From assembly GCF_042453785.1 (NCBI RefSeq), contig NC_091672.1, forward strand, positions 4,122,001 through 4,186,000: a stretch of 64,000 nt of DNA, read 5' to 3'. Numbering within the stretch: position 1 is the first letter of the stretch; every line of letters starts with the position of its first letter. The notes beneath the pieces were generated by a model. The model was given only the letters and a program-made list of their open reading frames with translations. It was not told the origin of the DNA and ran no database searches. Source of the stretch: Malus domestica. Lineage: Eukaryota > Streptophyta > Magnoliopsida > Rosales > Rosaceae. Positions 12,584 through 25,405 of the stretch are shown here, one piece after another. The translations under genes and the position numbers were made by a program.

Positions 12584-13221
12584 GACTATTCTTAATGAGT
12601 TTACAAATATAATTTTCACTCCATAGTACGGAAACCAAATAACACATTACTCTAAAACCAGAATAAATCGGATCATAGAAAAATAACTTGAACCATAGAA
12701 AACTATTAGGGGCATTTAAATTTAATGCATCTTCTAATTTCAATAAATCTACATAATAACTTCTAACGAAAAAATTAATATACTAACATAAATTCATCTG
12801 CAGAACATATGACCTAACTCAAATAATACATGAATGTATATTAGCAAGAAACAAAACCTAATTAAAGGGTACAAAAACATAATATACCTACAAGTAATGC
12901 ATATTAATATGTGATACAGGTTGATTATAAAAATTAAAAGTTAAAATCTACAAATGGGGTTTAGAGTAAGAATAAGAAGAACAAGAAAAACCAAAAAAAA
13001 AAAAGACGAAGAAATAATTAAAGATATAACTAGGAAGAAATTTATTTTTATAGTAAATTTTATCATTAAAGAAATTGAACTTATATCAAATTTTTCAAAA
13101 CTATTATGTTAGTATAAAATATTAGAAGAAAAAAGCTAAATTGTGATGCTCTCCTGAGATGAAAATGATAGTAATGAAACTTTGAGTCCTAAATTTCTAT
13201 AAAGTATATACGTAATTGTAC
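12584..13221. other. Intron sequence special to copy A
   Basis: AT-rich. Together with 5172-5301 it makes about 730 bp that copy B lacks, so the copia element landed in an older insertion, or copy B lost this part. No gene or clear ends are seen. Confidence 0.5.
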
Positions 13222-13669
13222 CTGAATTAGTAAGAGTGGGCAATTAAGAACCCCATCGAAACCAGGAACATTATAAAGAAGCTCTTCCAAGCAAGGAAAC
13301 GGCGGTTGAAGGTTGTCACCAAAACTGCTCTAGGGTAATGTTAGCATCAGCCTCAATGAACATGATACCCTCAGCTGTGCATTCCACCGCGAGCTTTCGG
13401 TTAGGCCCCTCCCTGAGCCTACCAGCAAAAGGGTAGTAAAACACTAGAGTTTGTGCAATTGCCTCTCTAATGACATGTACGGGGTCTTTCCCTTGCATAG
13501 AGGGATCGTACTGATAAAGTTGTAGCACGGGGATCTGAAACCGAAGACCTTCTTGGTCATCAATATCAGAAAGTTGTCGAAACTCATAGGGCGTGACTTT
13601 TGCTGGCACTACCAGTTCCGGTTGGCGCCTCCGCACTATGAACACCAAAGAACTAGGAGGGGATGCCAT

Positions 13670-14390
13670 GTCCTGAGTAAGAGAGAATTATGATGGTTGT
13701 CACACTAGAATCTTGACAGGGTTGTAGTCGTGGGTTGTGTACTATCGTAATTCTGGTGGAGAGTTTATTTATAATGCAATAGAGGGCATTAGGAAATGTG
13801 AATGCATGGCCTACACCTTTTTTTTTGTGGACTAGGATTCTCTAACAGTTGGTGTACCGGCTTGAAAAATATCTTTTTAGGAAGATGTAAACATCCATTT
13901 CCTACTCAATTTCATGGGACTTTTGATCGGACTGACATGAACCTTTATAATGGACTTGGACTAAAAGAAATAGAGAAAAAGAAAGTGTTCGGACTGAAAA
14001 CATGTGTCCGGCTTGTTCAAGGCCCAACTCACTGGATTTTAACTGATATCTTGATGGGTATTTCATTTTGTTGCAAATGAACAGTGCAGCCCAAGATTTC
14101 AAAAGTGCTTTATGGCGTGGCATAATGGGCGGCAAAGAAGCCCTCTTGTAGCCCAAGTTTTCAAAAGTGCTTTATGATGTGGCATCATGGACGGCAAAGA
14201 AACCTTCTTTCACATTAAAGAAGGTAATTCAATCGATTTTTTTATTGAAGACAATTTCTTTCTAATGGCAATTTAGTAGTTACAGTGGAATAAAAGGTCA
14301 AGTTGCAAGATGAAAACTCATCCTCTGGCAGCAGTTAAATCAACAACTTGTTCAGAAGGGGAATGAACTAAGAGGAAAAGGCTTACATTG
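13670..14390. other. 5' flank of the dead acyltransferase
   Basis: Holds the TATA box TATAAATA on the minus strand (13766-13773), about 97 bp before the ATG. Further out it matches 33655-34350 in copy B. Copy B has more than 2 kb of inserted repeats between promoter and this shared part, so this is closer to the ancestral promoter. No gene is seen. Confidence 0.7.
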
Positions 14391-14545
14391 AGGAAAACTA
14401 ATGAAAAGGGCTTGAAAATTTTGAGTTTTAATGATAAGGACAAAATAAAGGGTAAAGTGAATAGTACAATGATTGACTTTTTAGTGTAAAAATGTGGTTT
14501 TTCGTTAAAGTGAATAGTACCGGGTGCTTTTCGTTAAAGTTCCCC
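14391..14545. repeat. MITE with 8-bp target duplication
   Basis: 155 bp, ends AGGAAAACT/AGTTCCCC, target duplication TTACATTG at 14383-14390 and 14546-14553 (hAT-like; a 9-bp reading CTTACATTG is also possible). Copy B has the empty site near 34345. Related copies are at about 43372-43560 and 46200-46365. Confidence 0.8.
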
Positions 14546-14553
14546 TTACATTG

Positions 14554-15062
14554 GGCGTGAGGGCTTAGCCGGCCAACTTCGACTGGGGTTCCAGCCGTTT
14601 TTAAATATTCATTTAAATATATGTTTGTGTATTGAAAAAAGGCACATTTGTAGTCATTGATCATGTACATACTTGATCATTCCACAAAATGAAGGCTTTT
14701 CTCTGTAAACGTTAATTGTACATATTGCGTATTTCTTCTTCATACACAACACATGTGGTGCACATACATCATACATATGTATGTATATACATTAATTAAG
14801 AAGAAATACTCATAAAAAAATTATACTCGAACAATAACCACACTTGTATTATGTTTTCTTTTAACATTTGCACATAAACGAATATTTCCTACACATTTCT
14901 CATTGGGTAGCTGAAAATCAAAACCTAAAAGAACATGAATAATTAATTGAAATCTTTACATGGGGCATATAACATCGCTTATTATTTAACATCATCTTAA
15001 ATTATACAAAGACTACCATTGGAAGCTAAGTCTCTATTTCTCAAAACAGGCATGTCAACTAC
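14554..15062. other. Flank between EXO70 fragment and acyltransferase promoter
   Basis: AT-rich intergenic DNA that matches 34350-34470 and 35950-36400 in copy B. No gene is seen. Confidence 0.6.
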
Positions 15063-15309
15063 CTATCGCTTTTCTCCCCACGTCTTACTCTCGAAAAATT
15101 CATTCAGCATTGACTCAATATTCTCCGGACGTAGCTTTATATACTTCCCCGGGTTTTTTCCCTCTTAATCATAGGCTTGCAACACGATGCTTGTCAACGT
15201 TGATGCCAGAAATGCAGAAATCATGGATCTTTTTCATAGGAAATGTTCGAAAATAGGAGAAAACATACCCGAAACGTTTGATGAATGATCTGTAAGCAGG
15301 CAAGAGGAT
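15063..15309 (-). pseudogene. EXO70 3'-end fragment (copy A)
   Basis: Corresponds to the last exon and the start-proximal edge of the intron plus 41 bp of exon 10 of the EXO70A1 gene at 36402-42319. The terminal exon (15063-15176) keeps the stop and the KYIKLRPENIES stretch. It has a 1-bp loss near 15163 and an altered acceptor (TTGCAAG in place of TTGCAG). Exon 10 is cut at 15309, where LINE sequence begins. It lacks a promoter and about 90% of the protein, so it is non-functional. Confidence 0.9.
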
Positions 15310-18300
15310 CAGAGAACCTAAAGTTGAGCTCATGCCCAATGCGGTTTGAGATAATGTCATTGAAAAGCATATTGGCTTTGATAATAACGCTTATCGGGTT
15401 AGGAAGAGAGTGATTGAAACAAGCATGGCATCGTTCTTTCCAAATCTCCCAACAGACCACACCAATATAAACCATAATCTTATTCCTTTGAATCTTTGAA
15501 GTAGACCCAATATGTGAAACTGATTGGAACCATCTTCCAAGAGTAGTCACTGCTTATAAGTTTGGTCGACAGGATAACAAGGAACCATACCATACATAGC
15601 TCACCCAAAGACAAAGAAGAAGAATGTGTTCTGTTGATTCTTCAAACTCCTCACAAAATGGACAGAGAGGGTTTGGGTTGATATGACGTGTGAACAAATT
15701 CTTCTTTGTTGGGATCAAAAAATTATTGATCTTCGGCACCATTTTGAGGGACCAAATGATTTTCCAAACTTGAGAATCAATTTGATGAGATGTCTGTGCC
15801 GCAGTGGAGGGGATCAGACTACATTGATGAAAAGCCCATCGATAACCACTCTTTACATAGTACATTCCATCACGATTCCATGGCCAGACTAACCTGTCCT
15901 CCTCTTCCAAATTATAGAGCGAAATCGATGCAATAGTGTGAAGGTCACGTTAAGTCGTGATGTGGGATATTTCATCAAGTTTCCAATGTCCCATATTGAT
16001 GTCAATAAGAGAACTGACCATAGTCGGCAAAGGCCCTGGTATGATTCTTTTCGGTTTGATACAAGACGACGTCAATGGTGGCAGCCAATTATCCTTCCAT
16101 ATCCGAATTCGAGAACCGTCCCCAACTTGCCATTTGCATCATTCAGACAAAATCCTTCTGCCTTCTAAAAGGCTAGTCCATGCCTATAAAGGACGGGCAC
16201 CACGAGTAGCTTCCAATATGTTTCCTCTAGGAAAGTAGCGAGATTTCATAACACGAACCCAAAAAGAATCAGGATTGATCCACAACCTCCAACACTATTT
16301 TGGAAGAAGAGCAAGGTTGAAGTTTTCCAAATCTCTGAAACCCATCCCTCATTTGTCTTTAGATTCACATAAGTCACTACATGCATTCCACTGAATTTTA
16401 TTGCCCGTTTCAGTATTACCCCACCAAAAATTGCTCAAAACGGTGTTCAATTCAGTGCAAGTCGACTTGGGAAATTTGAAACATGACATGGGATAAGCTG
16501 GAATAGCCAGCGCTACCGATTTCAATAAGCTTTCTCTCCCAGCCATAGTTAATTCCTTGGCTTTCCACCCTTGGATGCGATTTTAGATACGTTATTTGGC
16601 ATAGCTAAGAGCGTCACGCTTTGACCTGCCCCAAATGGAAGGGAGACCAAGGTATTTTCCGGGGTTATTGGTGTTCGGAATCTTCAAAATTGAGCATAGA
16701 ATATATCGACAAGAGGTGGGAGTGTTGAGGCTGAAGTATATAGCTGACTTGGAATAGTTAATACGATGCTGGGATGCATGACAATATTCCTCAAGGATCT
16801 CCATCAAATACTTGCAATTTCCTTCACTTGCCCGAATGAAAAAGAGAGAATCATCGGCGAAAATGAGACGTGAAATTAACGGACCACAACTGCAAATTTT
16901 TATACCCCGCAAAGACAAATTGTTAGTGGCAAAAGCAACACTTCTAGATAAAACCTCACTCACTAGTAGGAAAAGATAAGGGGATAAATGGTCTCCTTGT
17001 CTTAACCCTCTAGTAGGATGAAAGTATTTTCCCCGCTTCTCATTGATTACCACCAAAAAGAAATGGTGGTAACACACCCCATGACCAAACCAATCCAACC
17101 CTCATTAAAACCCATCATCCGCATTGTCTCCTCCAAGAAATCCCACTCCACCCTATCATATGCTTTGTTCATATCTAATTTAAGCGCTAGCTCATGTCGC
17201 CCTCCACTACTCTTCAACTTTAGGTAATGAAAGACTTCGTGGGCTACCAAAAGATTATCTTGTATTTGTCTACGAGGGACAAAAGCATTTTGGTGGCATG
17301 ATATGATATTTGGAAGGATGGTATTCAACCTATTGGCGAGGATTTTGGAAAAGATTTTATAGGACTTGCAGCAGAGGCTTATTGGATGGTATTGGCTAGC
17401 GTTTTCCGAGTTAGGTACTTTTGGAATCAAGGCAATATGGGTTTTGTTGATTTGTGACAAGAGGATATTTTCTTTCGAGAAATCATTGGCAGTGCAAACA
17501 ATGGTCTCATTCAAGATATGCCAGAACCTATTGTAGAAAAATCCTGGAAATCCATCAGGACCATGGGCCTTTAGGGATCCCAAGTGAAAGGCTGCATCTT
17601 TCACTTCATCATTGGTAAAAGGAGAGCATAACAAAGCATTCATCTCCAAGGTAATGGACGCTTGCAACCCAGTTAAAGCTTTCCCCCAATCTCTTGCCAT
17701 CTGACTTGTATAAATTCATAAAGAACGTTTCAAAGGTATCTCTTATATCACCATTTTCTTCAGCCCATACTCCATCCTCATTTGCAACTCTCGTGATTTT
17801 GTTTTTACAACGCCTCTGCATCGTTGTAAGGTGGAAGAAGCGAGTATTGGAGAGCCAGCTAATCCTGGAACGTTGTTGCCAAAATTTCTCTTCTCTAGCC
17901 CAAATACTAGATAGTTGAGCACTGATCTCTAATTCTCTAGCATTATTCAAGATAAAACTGCTTTGAATCTGCTCAAGCTCCCCTAATAACTGGCCAGCAA
18001 GTTCGTGATCTTTTGAAAATTTCTCCTTACTCCAGGCAATGAGTCTTCGCCTGCAACAGCTAGCCCAAAGAAGAAGACCATTTGTGTAACTCACTCCTTC
18101 CAAGACCTTCATTCCACCCTGTCTCGACAATTTCCCTGCAGTCAGGGTCATCAGCCCAGAAAGCTTCCAACTTAAAAAGCTTGCGGGATTTAGGAACATC
18201 GGAGATAGTCTGGGACAGAATAAAACAATGGTCTGATCCAATCCGCTATCCATGAGTTACAGAAGAACTAGGCCATTTGTCAATCCATGCTTCATTCACT

Positions 18301-18637
18301 AAAAACAGATCCAACCTTTCTTGTAGGATAACAACTTCATCTTCTTTCCTAACCCAAGTGAACAGCGGGCCACAAAATCCAATATCCAGGAGATAGTTAT
18401 TATCTATAAAATCTCTTAGAAATCTGGCTCTGATAGGATTCCATTGACTCCCACCAAGCTTTTCATGTTGCCATAGAAGCTCAATAAGATCCCCCACCAC
18501 CATCCATCGCTTATTAATATCACTCCCCGAGTGTATAATTGATGCCCAAAGCTCTGTTTTTCCACATGATATGGGGGGCCATAAATGAAGGAGCAACGAA
18601 TATCCAAATTACCGAAGAAGAGTACACACGAATATCA
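15310..18637 (-). mobile_element. L1-type LINE fragment, left part
   Basis: Minus-strand ORF2 remnant of a plant L1-like retrotransposon, broken by many stops and shifts. Reading on the minus strand from the right: endonuclease (18246-18607, ending ...FTWVRKEDE), reverse transcriptase (16592-17700, with LKLDMNKAYDRVEWDFLE, GLRQGDHLSPYLF and the FADD catalytic box), and the C-terminal zinc-binding RVT domain (15221-15910, PFCEEFEESTEHILLLC). It stops inside coding sequence at 15310 with no 3' UTR and no poly-A. It continues at 25924-26056 beyond the nested LTR element. Confidence 0.92.
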
Positions 18638-19154
18638 TGTAGGACATATTCTGAAATCACAACAATAAGACATTAGGATCACGAATAAATCAAATCAATA
18701 CGAAATAGAGATCGATTAATTATATTGAACTTATCTGTAGAATTCGGAAGACATGGTTATGAAAGTGAAGTCATTGATGAACATTAAGTTGTCTTCTACT
18801 TCCAATACTTCAAAATATCTCTCTACCATGAATAGGGTTTGGCGTGAATGAGAGAACAAGCGTATGGAAGCAAAGACTTAACCGTGGTATTTATATCATT
18901 AGGGTTTTCATCACATTCGACCTATCATTGGCTGTTAAGATCTACCCTATCTCTCTAGTATTTAAGTCCCACCATGATACGATATCTTTATAATAAATCT
19001 ATCAGATTTCCTCTAGGTTAATTGCAAGGGATAAGACTCCATAATCCTTATTAGGTTGGGACTATCGGATCACTTGGTTGCTAACCACTCGATAGACAAT
19101 TGGCTTACAACAAAATGATCCAATACAACATTCATTGTCATTCACAATCTTACA
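18638..19154 (-). repeat. 3' LTR (left) of the nested element
   Basis: 517 bp, TGTAGGACAT...ATCTTACA. It adjoins the purine tract at 19155-19172 (minus strand). Confidence 0.93.
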
Positions 19155-19771
19155 TTCTCCCACTTGAATGTCAATTATTCATCCTAACAAAATAAGAACT
19201 CATGGTGATCACTGAGTCTTCATAAGTATGCAATAACCTTTCCTAGTAACCTGTCACTTTGAATCGAATGCAGAACCAAAGAAAACAAAGAACAACTTGG
19301 TCTGTTCTTTGCACTCCAGGATTACATACACATTCAACTCAAAGTACTTTGTTACTAACGAAGTCATGGTGTCAAGAGCTAATAGTCAAAACATTAGCTC
19401 ACAATAGTCGAACTAAAAATATGAAAATATATTTTAGTACAAAAGTAGTTCACAAAAGAACTCAATAACGTTGGTAACAACATCCAACTTTGCTGTCAAT
19501 TTAGAATATAATAAGAGAACAAGTAAAATACGATATACTGTTTACAAAATTAGGACCTCTTATTAAAACTTATGAACAAAATTTAAACCAAATTTACTCT
19601 TAAAGTATCAGCCACTAACACTTCAAATTTTAAACACAAAAGGTAATCTCTTACTCCCACTGATTAACAGAGGCAAAATTATATATAGATAAATTATTAT
19701 TACTCCCACTGATTAAGAGAGTAAAACAAAACTTAGTAAATGTCTACAAAATGAAACAGATACCTTACAAA
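19155..19771. other. Interior of the nested LTR element, left part
   Basis: Begins with the purine tract (minus strand), then AT-rich text with repeated TACTCCCACTGATTAA motifs near 19650 and 19702. No coding sequence is seen. Confidence 0.7.
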
Positions 19772-21571
19772 TGTTGGAAATGTGCCCTAAAACCAATCAT
19801 ATGATGATACTTTACGGACATTTCACATGTTAAACTAATCTAGTTTAATATCAAGGGCAAACATTATTGTTTGAGCCGTCTCATATAAATGTTATATGCT
19901 TAAACGATAAGTCCAAGGAATATGTGATTCGGAGAATGCGATCTAAAGAAGTTAGATTCATGAGACCATTCTTTCGTAGACACATCCTAAACGTTCCTGA
20001 TCATAGGATTGCCAATTGGGCATTGACAGTCCGTTAAGATCAGTACGTCATGTGTCTTCTCTCATGGAGAGAGACTAGTCTCGAGTCATTGGTGTGTGTG
20101 ACATCAAGACAAGTACGTAGGTGCTCAGTAGAGAATGAGTTCACTGAACACGATCAACGAAGAGTTCTCATATTCATGTCACATGAGAACTCATGGTTGG
20201 GATAATGCAAAGTAGTCCTTTGACCTGAGGCATCACGTTTGTCTTGTGGTTAAGTCCTTGATCTTTGATTATGTCAAAGTCACCCCATCCGCGGGTGTCC
20301 ACGGCATCGTTGGGGTTAAGTCACTTAGCTATGGAGGCAAGTGAATGCGCAACAAGGGATCTCTAACCTTCAAACCGTTTGAGAGAGAATACTCTATGAT
20401 ATGATTTAGAACCTCTTGCCAGAGTATGAATGAGATTTAGGAAGTCGTTCCAAATCACATTCAAGGTAATCATATAAGCACACGAATCACATTGGATAGT
20501 ATACATGAATAAATAAACTATCAAACCAAACAATGTGATCAAGAGTATTGTATTAGAGAAAGACCGTATTGCATTTGTAATCCTAAACTGAATAGGTTCT
20601 CTACCTCTTCTGATTAGCTTGGGTAACCATGATATGCTGCTAGGTGTCACTCATGGTTTGTGGAAGCCCTAAACGTGTGTAATCACTAAAGGGAGAATTG
20701 AAAGTAAGTTTCAATTCACAATCGATTTGAAAGAGTTCTAATCGCCCACTGCCTCGCTAAAATGAACCTAATGGATCGTACACCGTGTAAGGTGGAGATT
20801 GAAGAAACAATGGAAATGAGTAAGAATAATTAAATGGTTTAATTATTTATGGCAAGGATTAATTAATATGTTAATTAATCAAACGAATAAGTTCGTTAAA
20901 GACCTCGGGATAGTTTTGGACCTTAAGGCCCAATGGGCTTCGAACGTCAAGCCCATTGACTTAAGTTGTATGACAATTTAATGAATAAAGATTCACAAAG
21001 GCCCAAAAGCCCAAATCCCTTATGCGGCCGGCCATGTGTGTTGAATTAGGGTTTTTGGTTCTTAAGTCATTTAAAGAAGTGACTATATAAAGAACTTTAT
21101 AGCCTAAAATTCATTATGGGTTTCTTTTAGAGAAAATTGGTGAGAACTTGTCTCTCCTTTTCTCTCTAGGAGGCCGGCCCCCTTGGAGGGTGTATCTAGC
21201 AATCCCACTACTCCAAGGTCACTCATTCCTTTTCCAATCTCTCCTTGGTGTGGAGACTTAGAGGTTCTCAATTTTGGGAACTTGGAGAAACCTATTCTTC
21301 CATCCAAATCCATAGATTTTAGATGCAAGGAATGAAAGCCCTCTCTTTGGGTGATTAGCCTTTGCTTATGCAAAGAGGAATCTACAAAGGTATATATTTC
21401 TCAACTCACTTTGATTTGAGTTGAGTCTTGGTTCACCAATCTACTAGGCTTTGAATTTCATGGGTAATGTTTTGTTTTTGAATGCATGCAAGCATGATTC
21501 CGCCTTTTAATTGTTAAATGCATGCTATAGATGTTATTCAAATGAACATGTTTTCACAAAATAATCATTCA
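19772..21571 (+). mobile_element. Solo LTR, 1.8 kb, nested
   Basis: Starts TGTTGGAAATG and ends TCATTCA, with ACAAA at both 19767-19771 and 21572-21576 as a 5-bp target duplication. An alternative right end is CAACA at 21574, without a matching duplication. A TATA box at 21084-21091 shows plus orientation. No second LTR or coding interior is seen, so it is probably left by recombination between two LTRs. It lies inside the LTR element at 18638-25923. Confidence 0.7.
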
Positions 21572-21576
21572 ACAAA

Positions 21577-24500
21577 TACTCCCATTAGCAAACCATTAGT
21601 CATGGGATCTAAAACATAAAATTTGTGAGCTCAACATCTTTATTCTAGATATCTGTAAGGAAGTGACTCTTGTGACTACAAAACTATACAAAATCATTTG
21701 GTCAGTTTTGTTCATCTAACATTTGACAGAAATAGAAAACTTTAACTAAATGTTTTCTTATTGCATCAAAAGCATATAATTCTAGAATCATCTTTGGACA
21801 GAAACTAATTATATTGGGTTTGCATAGCTAAAACATGAAATACAAGGGTAAACGTATATAGCTTCAACACTTTTGAGCAGATGAAGTATATGCAATCTTA
21901 TCAATTTCACGTTTCACTATACATTGATTTATAGTTGTACTGAATAAGAAAACACTTTTAAGTAGATTAATTATTCATCAATAACATATAAATCACAAGT
22001 CCAATTTCTTGAACATACAAGAATTAATAAGCAAAACACTTTTGAGCAGAATATACTCATTAACCCTTCTTAAATTTCCTACAAGATTAGTTGCATATAT
22101 AACAAATAAAATATAAACAAGTATGATAATGTACGTTTTATCTACCAAAACTATGACCATTAAAAGCATGCAAAATTGATGAGTGTGAAGCCCATATTAC
22201 ATTATTTCTCCCACTTGGGCAAACACTCAAAATTGCAAGGTTAAACACCAGAGAAAGTGGTTTTCATATAACAAAATATAGGGTAGTTGAATCAATAAAG
22301 ATACTGTAATCTCTACCAAAATGTCAAATTTAATCATAATTTAAATAAAACCAATTTACAATCTTTAATATGCTCAAAACACGAAAATTTCTTAAATAAA
22401 TTAAAGGTTCATTTCATTAGATAAATAACTTTTAATATGCCCAAAACGTTAAAATTTCTTAAACAAATTTGTTGTGTCACAAAATAGTTGGTTTGGACAT
22501 AATAAACCATCTATATGTATCAAAATTAGGCTTATATAAGGAACAATATCTAAACATTATTAATCAATCTAAAAGGGACAAGTGATTAGATAAACCAATG
22601 GTTACAAAATTTATTTTAGTGTATGAGAGAAGACTCACATATGTTTTAAAGATTAGGTCATAAATTAAAATGAAACCTAATAAGAGAATCCAACTCAAAA
22701 TTTATGTTTTAATTCTAAAACAAAGTCAATTAAAGTAAACACATAGATATCTCAACAACATCAATTTTTCAACAATAATTTTAATCCAATTTAGAATTCA
22801 CAGAAAATTAAGGCAAAAGATTGGCAAATTTACCTACTCATTCTCGATTCTAGAAGATTCATCATAGAAGTAGTCGAGTTGTGGAGGATCGAACAAACTC
22901 CAAATTGCATGATTGTTACATCTTTGGGCAAAAACTAATCATGCAAAGAAAATACCTGTATAGCTAGCCAAAACACAAAATACATATAGCTTCAACAGCT
23001 TTGGCCAGATGAACATATGTTAAAAGTATTTTATGATTTGCTATAATACTAATTTATAATTGGTGAATGATTTCCTGAATTTCCCAGTGGGACAAAAGTA
23101 TTCACCATATAAATTAGAATTCTGATTTTTCAAAATAATCTTTTAGAATAGTATTAAATAACCGTTTTGTTGGATATTCAATGATTCTCAAAAGATTCAA
23201 TCAGACACAAAAAGTATGTCATTGTTGACATTGAACAATAGAGTTTTCGAAAGAGGAAACATGGTTATTCAGTTATTCGATAGCGACCAAAATGATCAAT
23301 TAGTAAACTGATGCCACTTTCCAATTTCTCTCAAAAGAAAATTATCATCATAATTAGAATTGATGACCAAACAAAACATTGGTTTAAGCAAAACAAACCA
23401 ATACATCTTTAAATCAAAATTTAATCAGCGTTGTCTATAAAATTCATTAGTATTGAGAATTTGCATAAAATAAAGACATATCAAAACCATAACCTTGTAT
23501 AATAATTGGTACCAATAGATGTGCACATATCAGTGAAACAATATCACATAACAAAACTAGTTTTGAAGTACCAAAAATAAAATTCAGCAGTACTACTTTA
23601 GTTTGCAAATTCACTAAAAACTCAATTCTCTTTAGATTGTCATGAAAATTTTTTTAGGTATGCACCAAACATATATGGCTACTATTTCGCAAAATTTCAT
23701 GATTTTTAAAATTTTATAAGCGAGCCAAAAAATGAATTCGAAAAGAGAGGTGCTGCAGAAACAACAGAATTTCTGCAAAACATATCCGAGACTAAATAAT
23801 TCACCAAAACTTCAATCTTCCTCCAATGTGCATGAAATGTTTTAGAAATGAAGTAAACATATAAATCTGTTAATTCCCAAAATTTCATAATTTTTAAGAC
23901 TTTACAATTGTACAAAAAAAATTAGAATTGGGATGTGCTGCAGAAACGACAAAAAATTCTGCAGTACATACTGGAGACTTAATAATTCACCAAAATTTCA
24001 ATTTTTCTCCAATATGCATGAAGATTTTCAGAAATGAATTAGACATGTAAATATATTGTCACCCAAAATTCCATGATTATTGAGATTTTAAAAGTGGGCT
24101 AAAAAATAAAATCGAAATGGAATTTGCTGCAGAAACTGCATAAATTCTGCAGGAAAGTCCCGAGATTAAAAATTCACCAATAATTCATTTTCAAACCAAT
24201 GCTCATAAAAATTTCCAAATTTGAAATAAATATCTCAATGTATGTCATACTAAAAGTTCATGAATTTATGAGTTACATAGATATATCAAAATAATATCAC
24301 AAACAGACTATTCTGCAGAAGTCTGCAGAATTCCAACAACATGGCATCACGCTTAAAAATTTACCATAAATCCATTTATGGTCCAAAAAACTTGAAAAAA
24401 TACCAACGTCTAAAATCCATTTAATATTACGACATGACAAAATTTCATAAAATTTGAAGTTAGGGAAGTCTATCAAAAACTAGAGTGTCTATCATGCCCA

Positions 24501-25390
24501 GGTTATAGTGACGACATGAATGGTTTTCCTTTTTATGTGAGTTTCTTACCCTTTTCTACATATCACATTTTTAAATGTAAAGTCCTTTAATTGATTCCTC
24601 ACTCCAAAACATATTAACACAGAGAATACTTATGTGGAGCAACAATATTAAGCCTAAATTGAATCATAAGTTGTCCAGACTTATAGGTAATCAACCATAT
24701 GAAATATGCACTTATACCAAACAAGAGTCTGCAGAAGATTTACGACACCATTGAAGAAACTCCCGAAAATTTCATTTAAGAATTGATAGTTCAGAACTAC
24801 TCATATAAATAAGGTACATGAATTTCAAATTTGTCAAAATAACTAAAGTCCATTAGAATTGCAAGATTTATGGTTCGAAAATAATCTAATTCATTGAAAG
24901 CCCCAATAAAAGTTTCCTTCTAACAGATTTAATTAATCATGAAATCAATGCAGCAATATAATTAACAAATACAATAAACCTAAAGCCGTGTTGTAATCCT
25001 TCTCTACAGCACAACAATAATTATTCTGGAAAAAGAAGACAACCCTATATACTCAAGAAAACTCCAGATTCTACCAAAAGGAAGGAAAAAGGCAATTAGC
25101 CGGCGACAAATTATGAACTCCAAATTCACCGTGTAATTAAATTATTTCCCTTTTAATTTTCTATGCCCAATTTCAACCAAAATTGCAATTTTCAGGGATC
25201 ATGAAGTCAGGAAAAAAAAATTATAAAAAATACTCTAAAAATTAAGCGGAAGCCTCAAAACAAATTTTCATGAGATGGAACCGTAGAAGGCATCCATCCA
25301 AAACAATAAGCAAATTTTCTTTAGTATGTGAATCATCTTCAATAAACAAATTTGCTTATACCTTTAAAACGGACCCTAAGCTTGTTGTGC
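21577..25390. other. Interior of the nested LTR element, right part
   Basis: 3.8 kb, AT-rich, no reading frame of note. It carries dispersed copies of an ACTTTTGAGCAGATGAA-type motif (about 21866, 21950, 22035, 22990) and a tandem array at 23570-24330. Long non-coding interiors of this kind are typical of large retrotransposon derivatives. Confidence 0.75.
23570..24330. repeat. Degenerate ~187-bp tandem repeat
   Basis: A GCTGCAGAAAC...TTCTGCAG unit recurs near 23751, 23936, 24126 and 24310, each followed by a stretch of the type AATTCACCAAAACTTCAAT and AATTTCATGATTTTTAAGA. Spacing is about 184-190 bp. An eroded first copy may begin near 23585. Confidence 0.75.
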
Positions 25391-25405
25391 GGCTCTGATA
25401 CCACA

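Larger units (their letters stand above)
1951..13669 (-). pseudogene. BAHD alcohol acyltransferase pseudogene (copy A)
   Basis: Dead sister of the acyltransferase at 26278-31266. Exon 1 is 13222-13669 and exon 2 is 1951-2889; splice sites look usable (CAG|GTACAA donor, CAG|GTGACG acceptor). Two lesions are plain against copy B. An extra A in a run near 13319-13323 shifts the frame after about residue 117. A GAA-to-TAA change at 2683-2685 stops exon 2 at about residue 218. The HTMSD catalytic motif and the DFGWG motif are still present, and the TATA box (13766-13773) survives. The intron is 10.3 kb because a copia element and other insertions sit in it. Copy A keeps five residues near the C-terminus that copy B has lost. 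A stable full-length enzyme is not expected; truncated transcripts remain possible. Confidence 0.92.
1733..15309. repeat. Segmental duplication, copy A
   Basis: This block aligns collinearly and in the same orientation with copy B (about 26057-36652). Shared parts are the acyltransferase 3' flank, both of its exons, its intron ends, its promoter, and the last two EXO70 exons. Homology starts at a shared CAAAAAGAATAATTA and stops after AGGCAAGAGGAT at 15309, inside EXO70 exon 10. Copy A differs by the copia element and several MITEs, each absent from copy B. Confidence 0.88.

Noticed and set aside
15169..18607. LINE pieces as separate host genes
   Set aside because: Endonuclease, reverse transcriptase and zinc-binding domain lie in order on one strand with shifts and stops, so they are one decayed retroelement.
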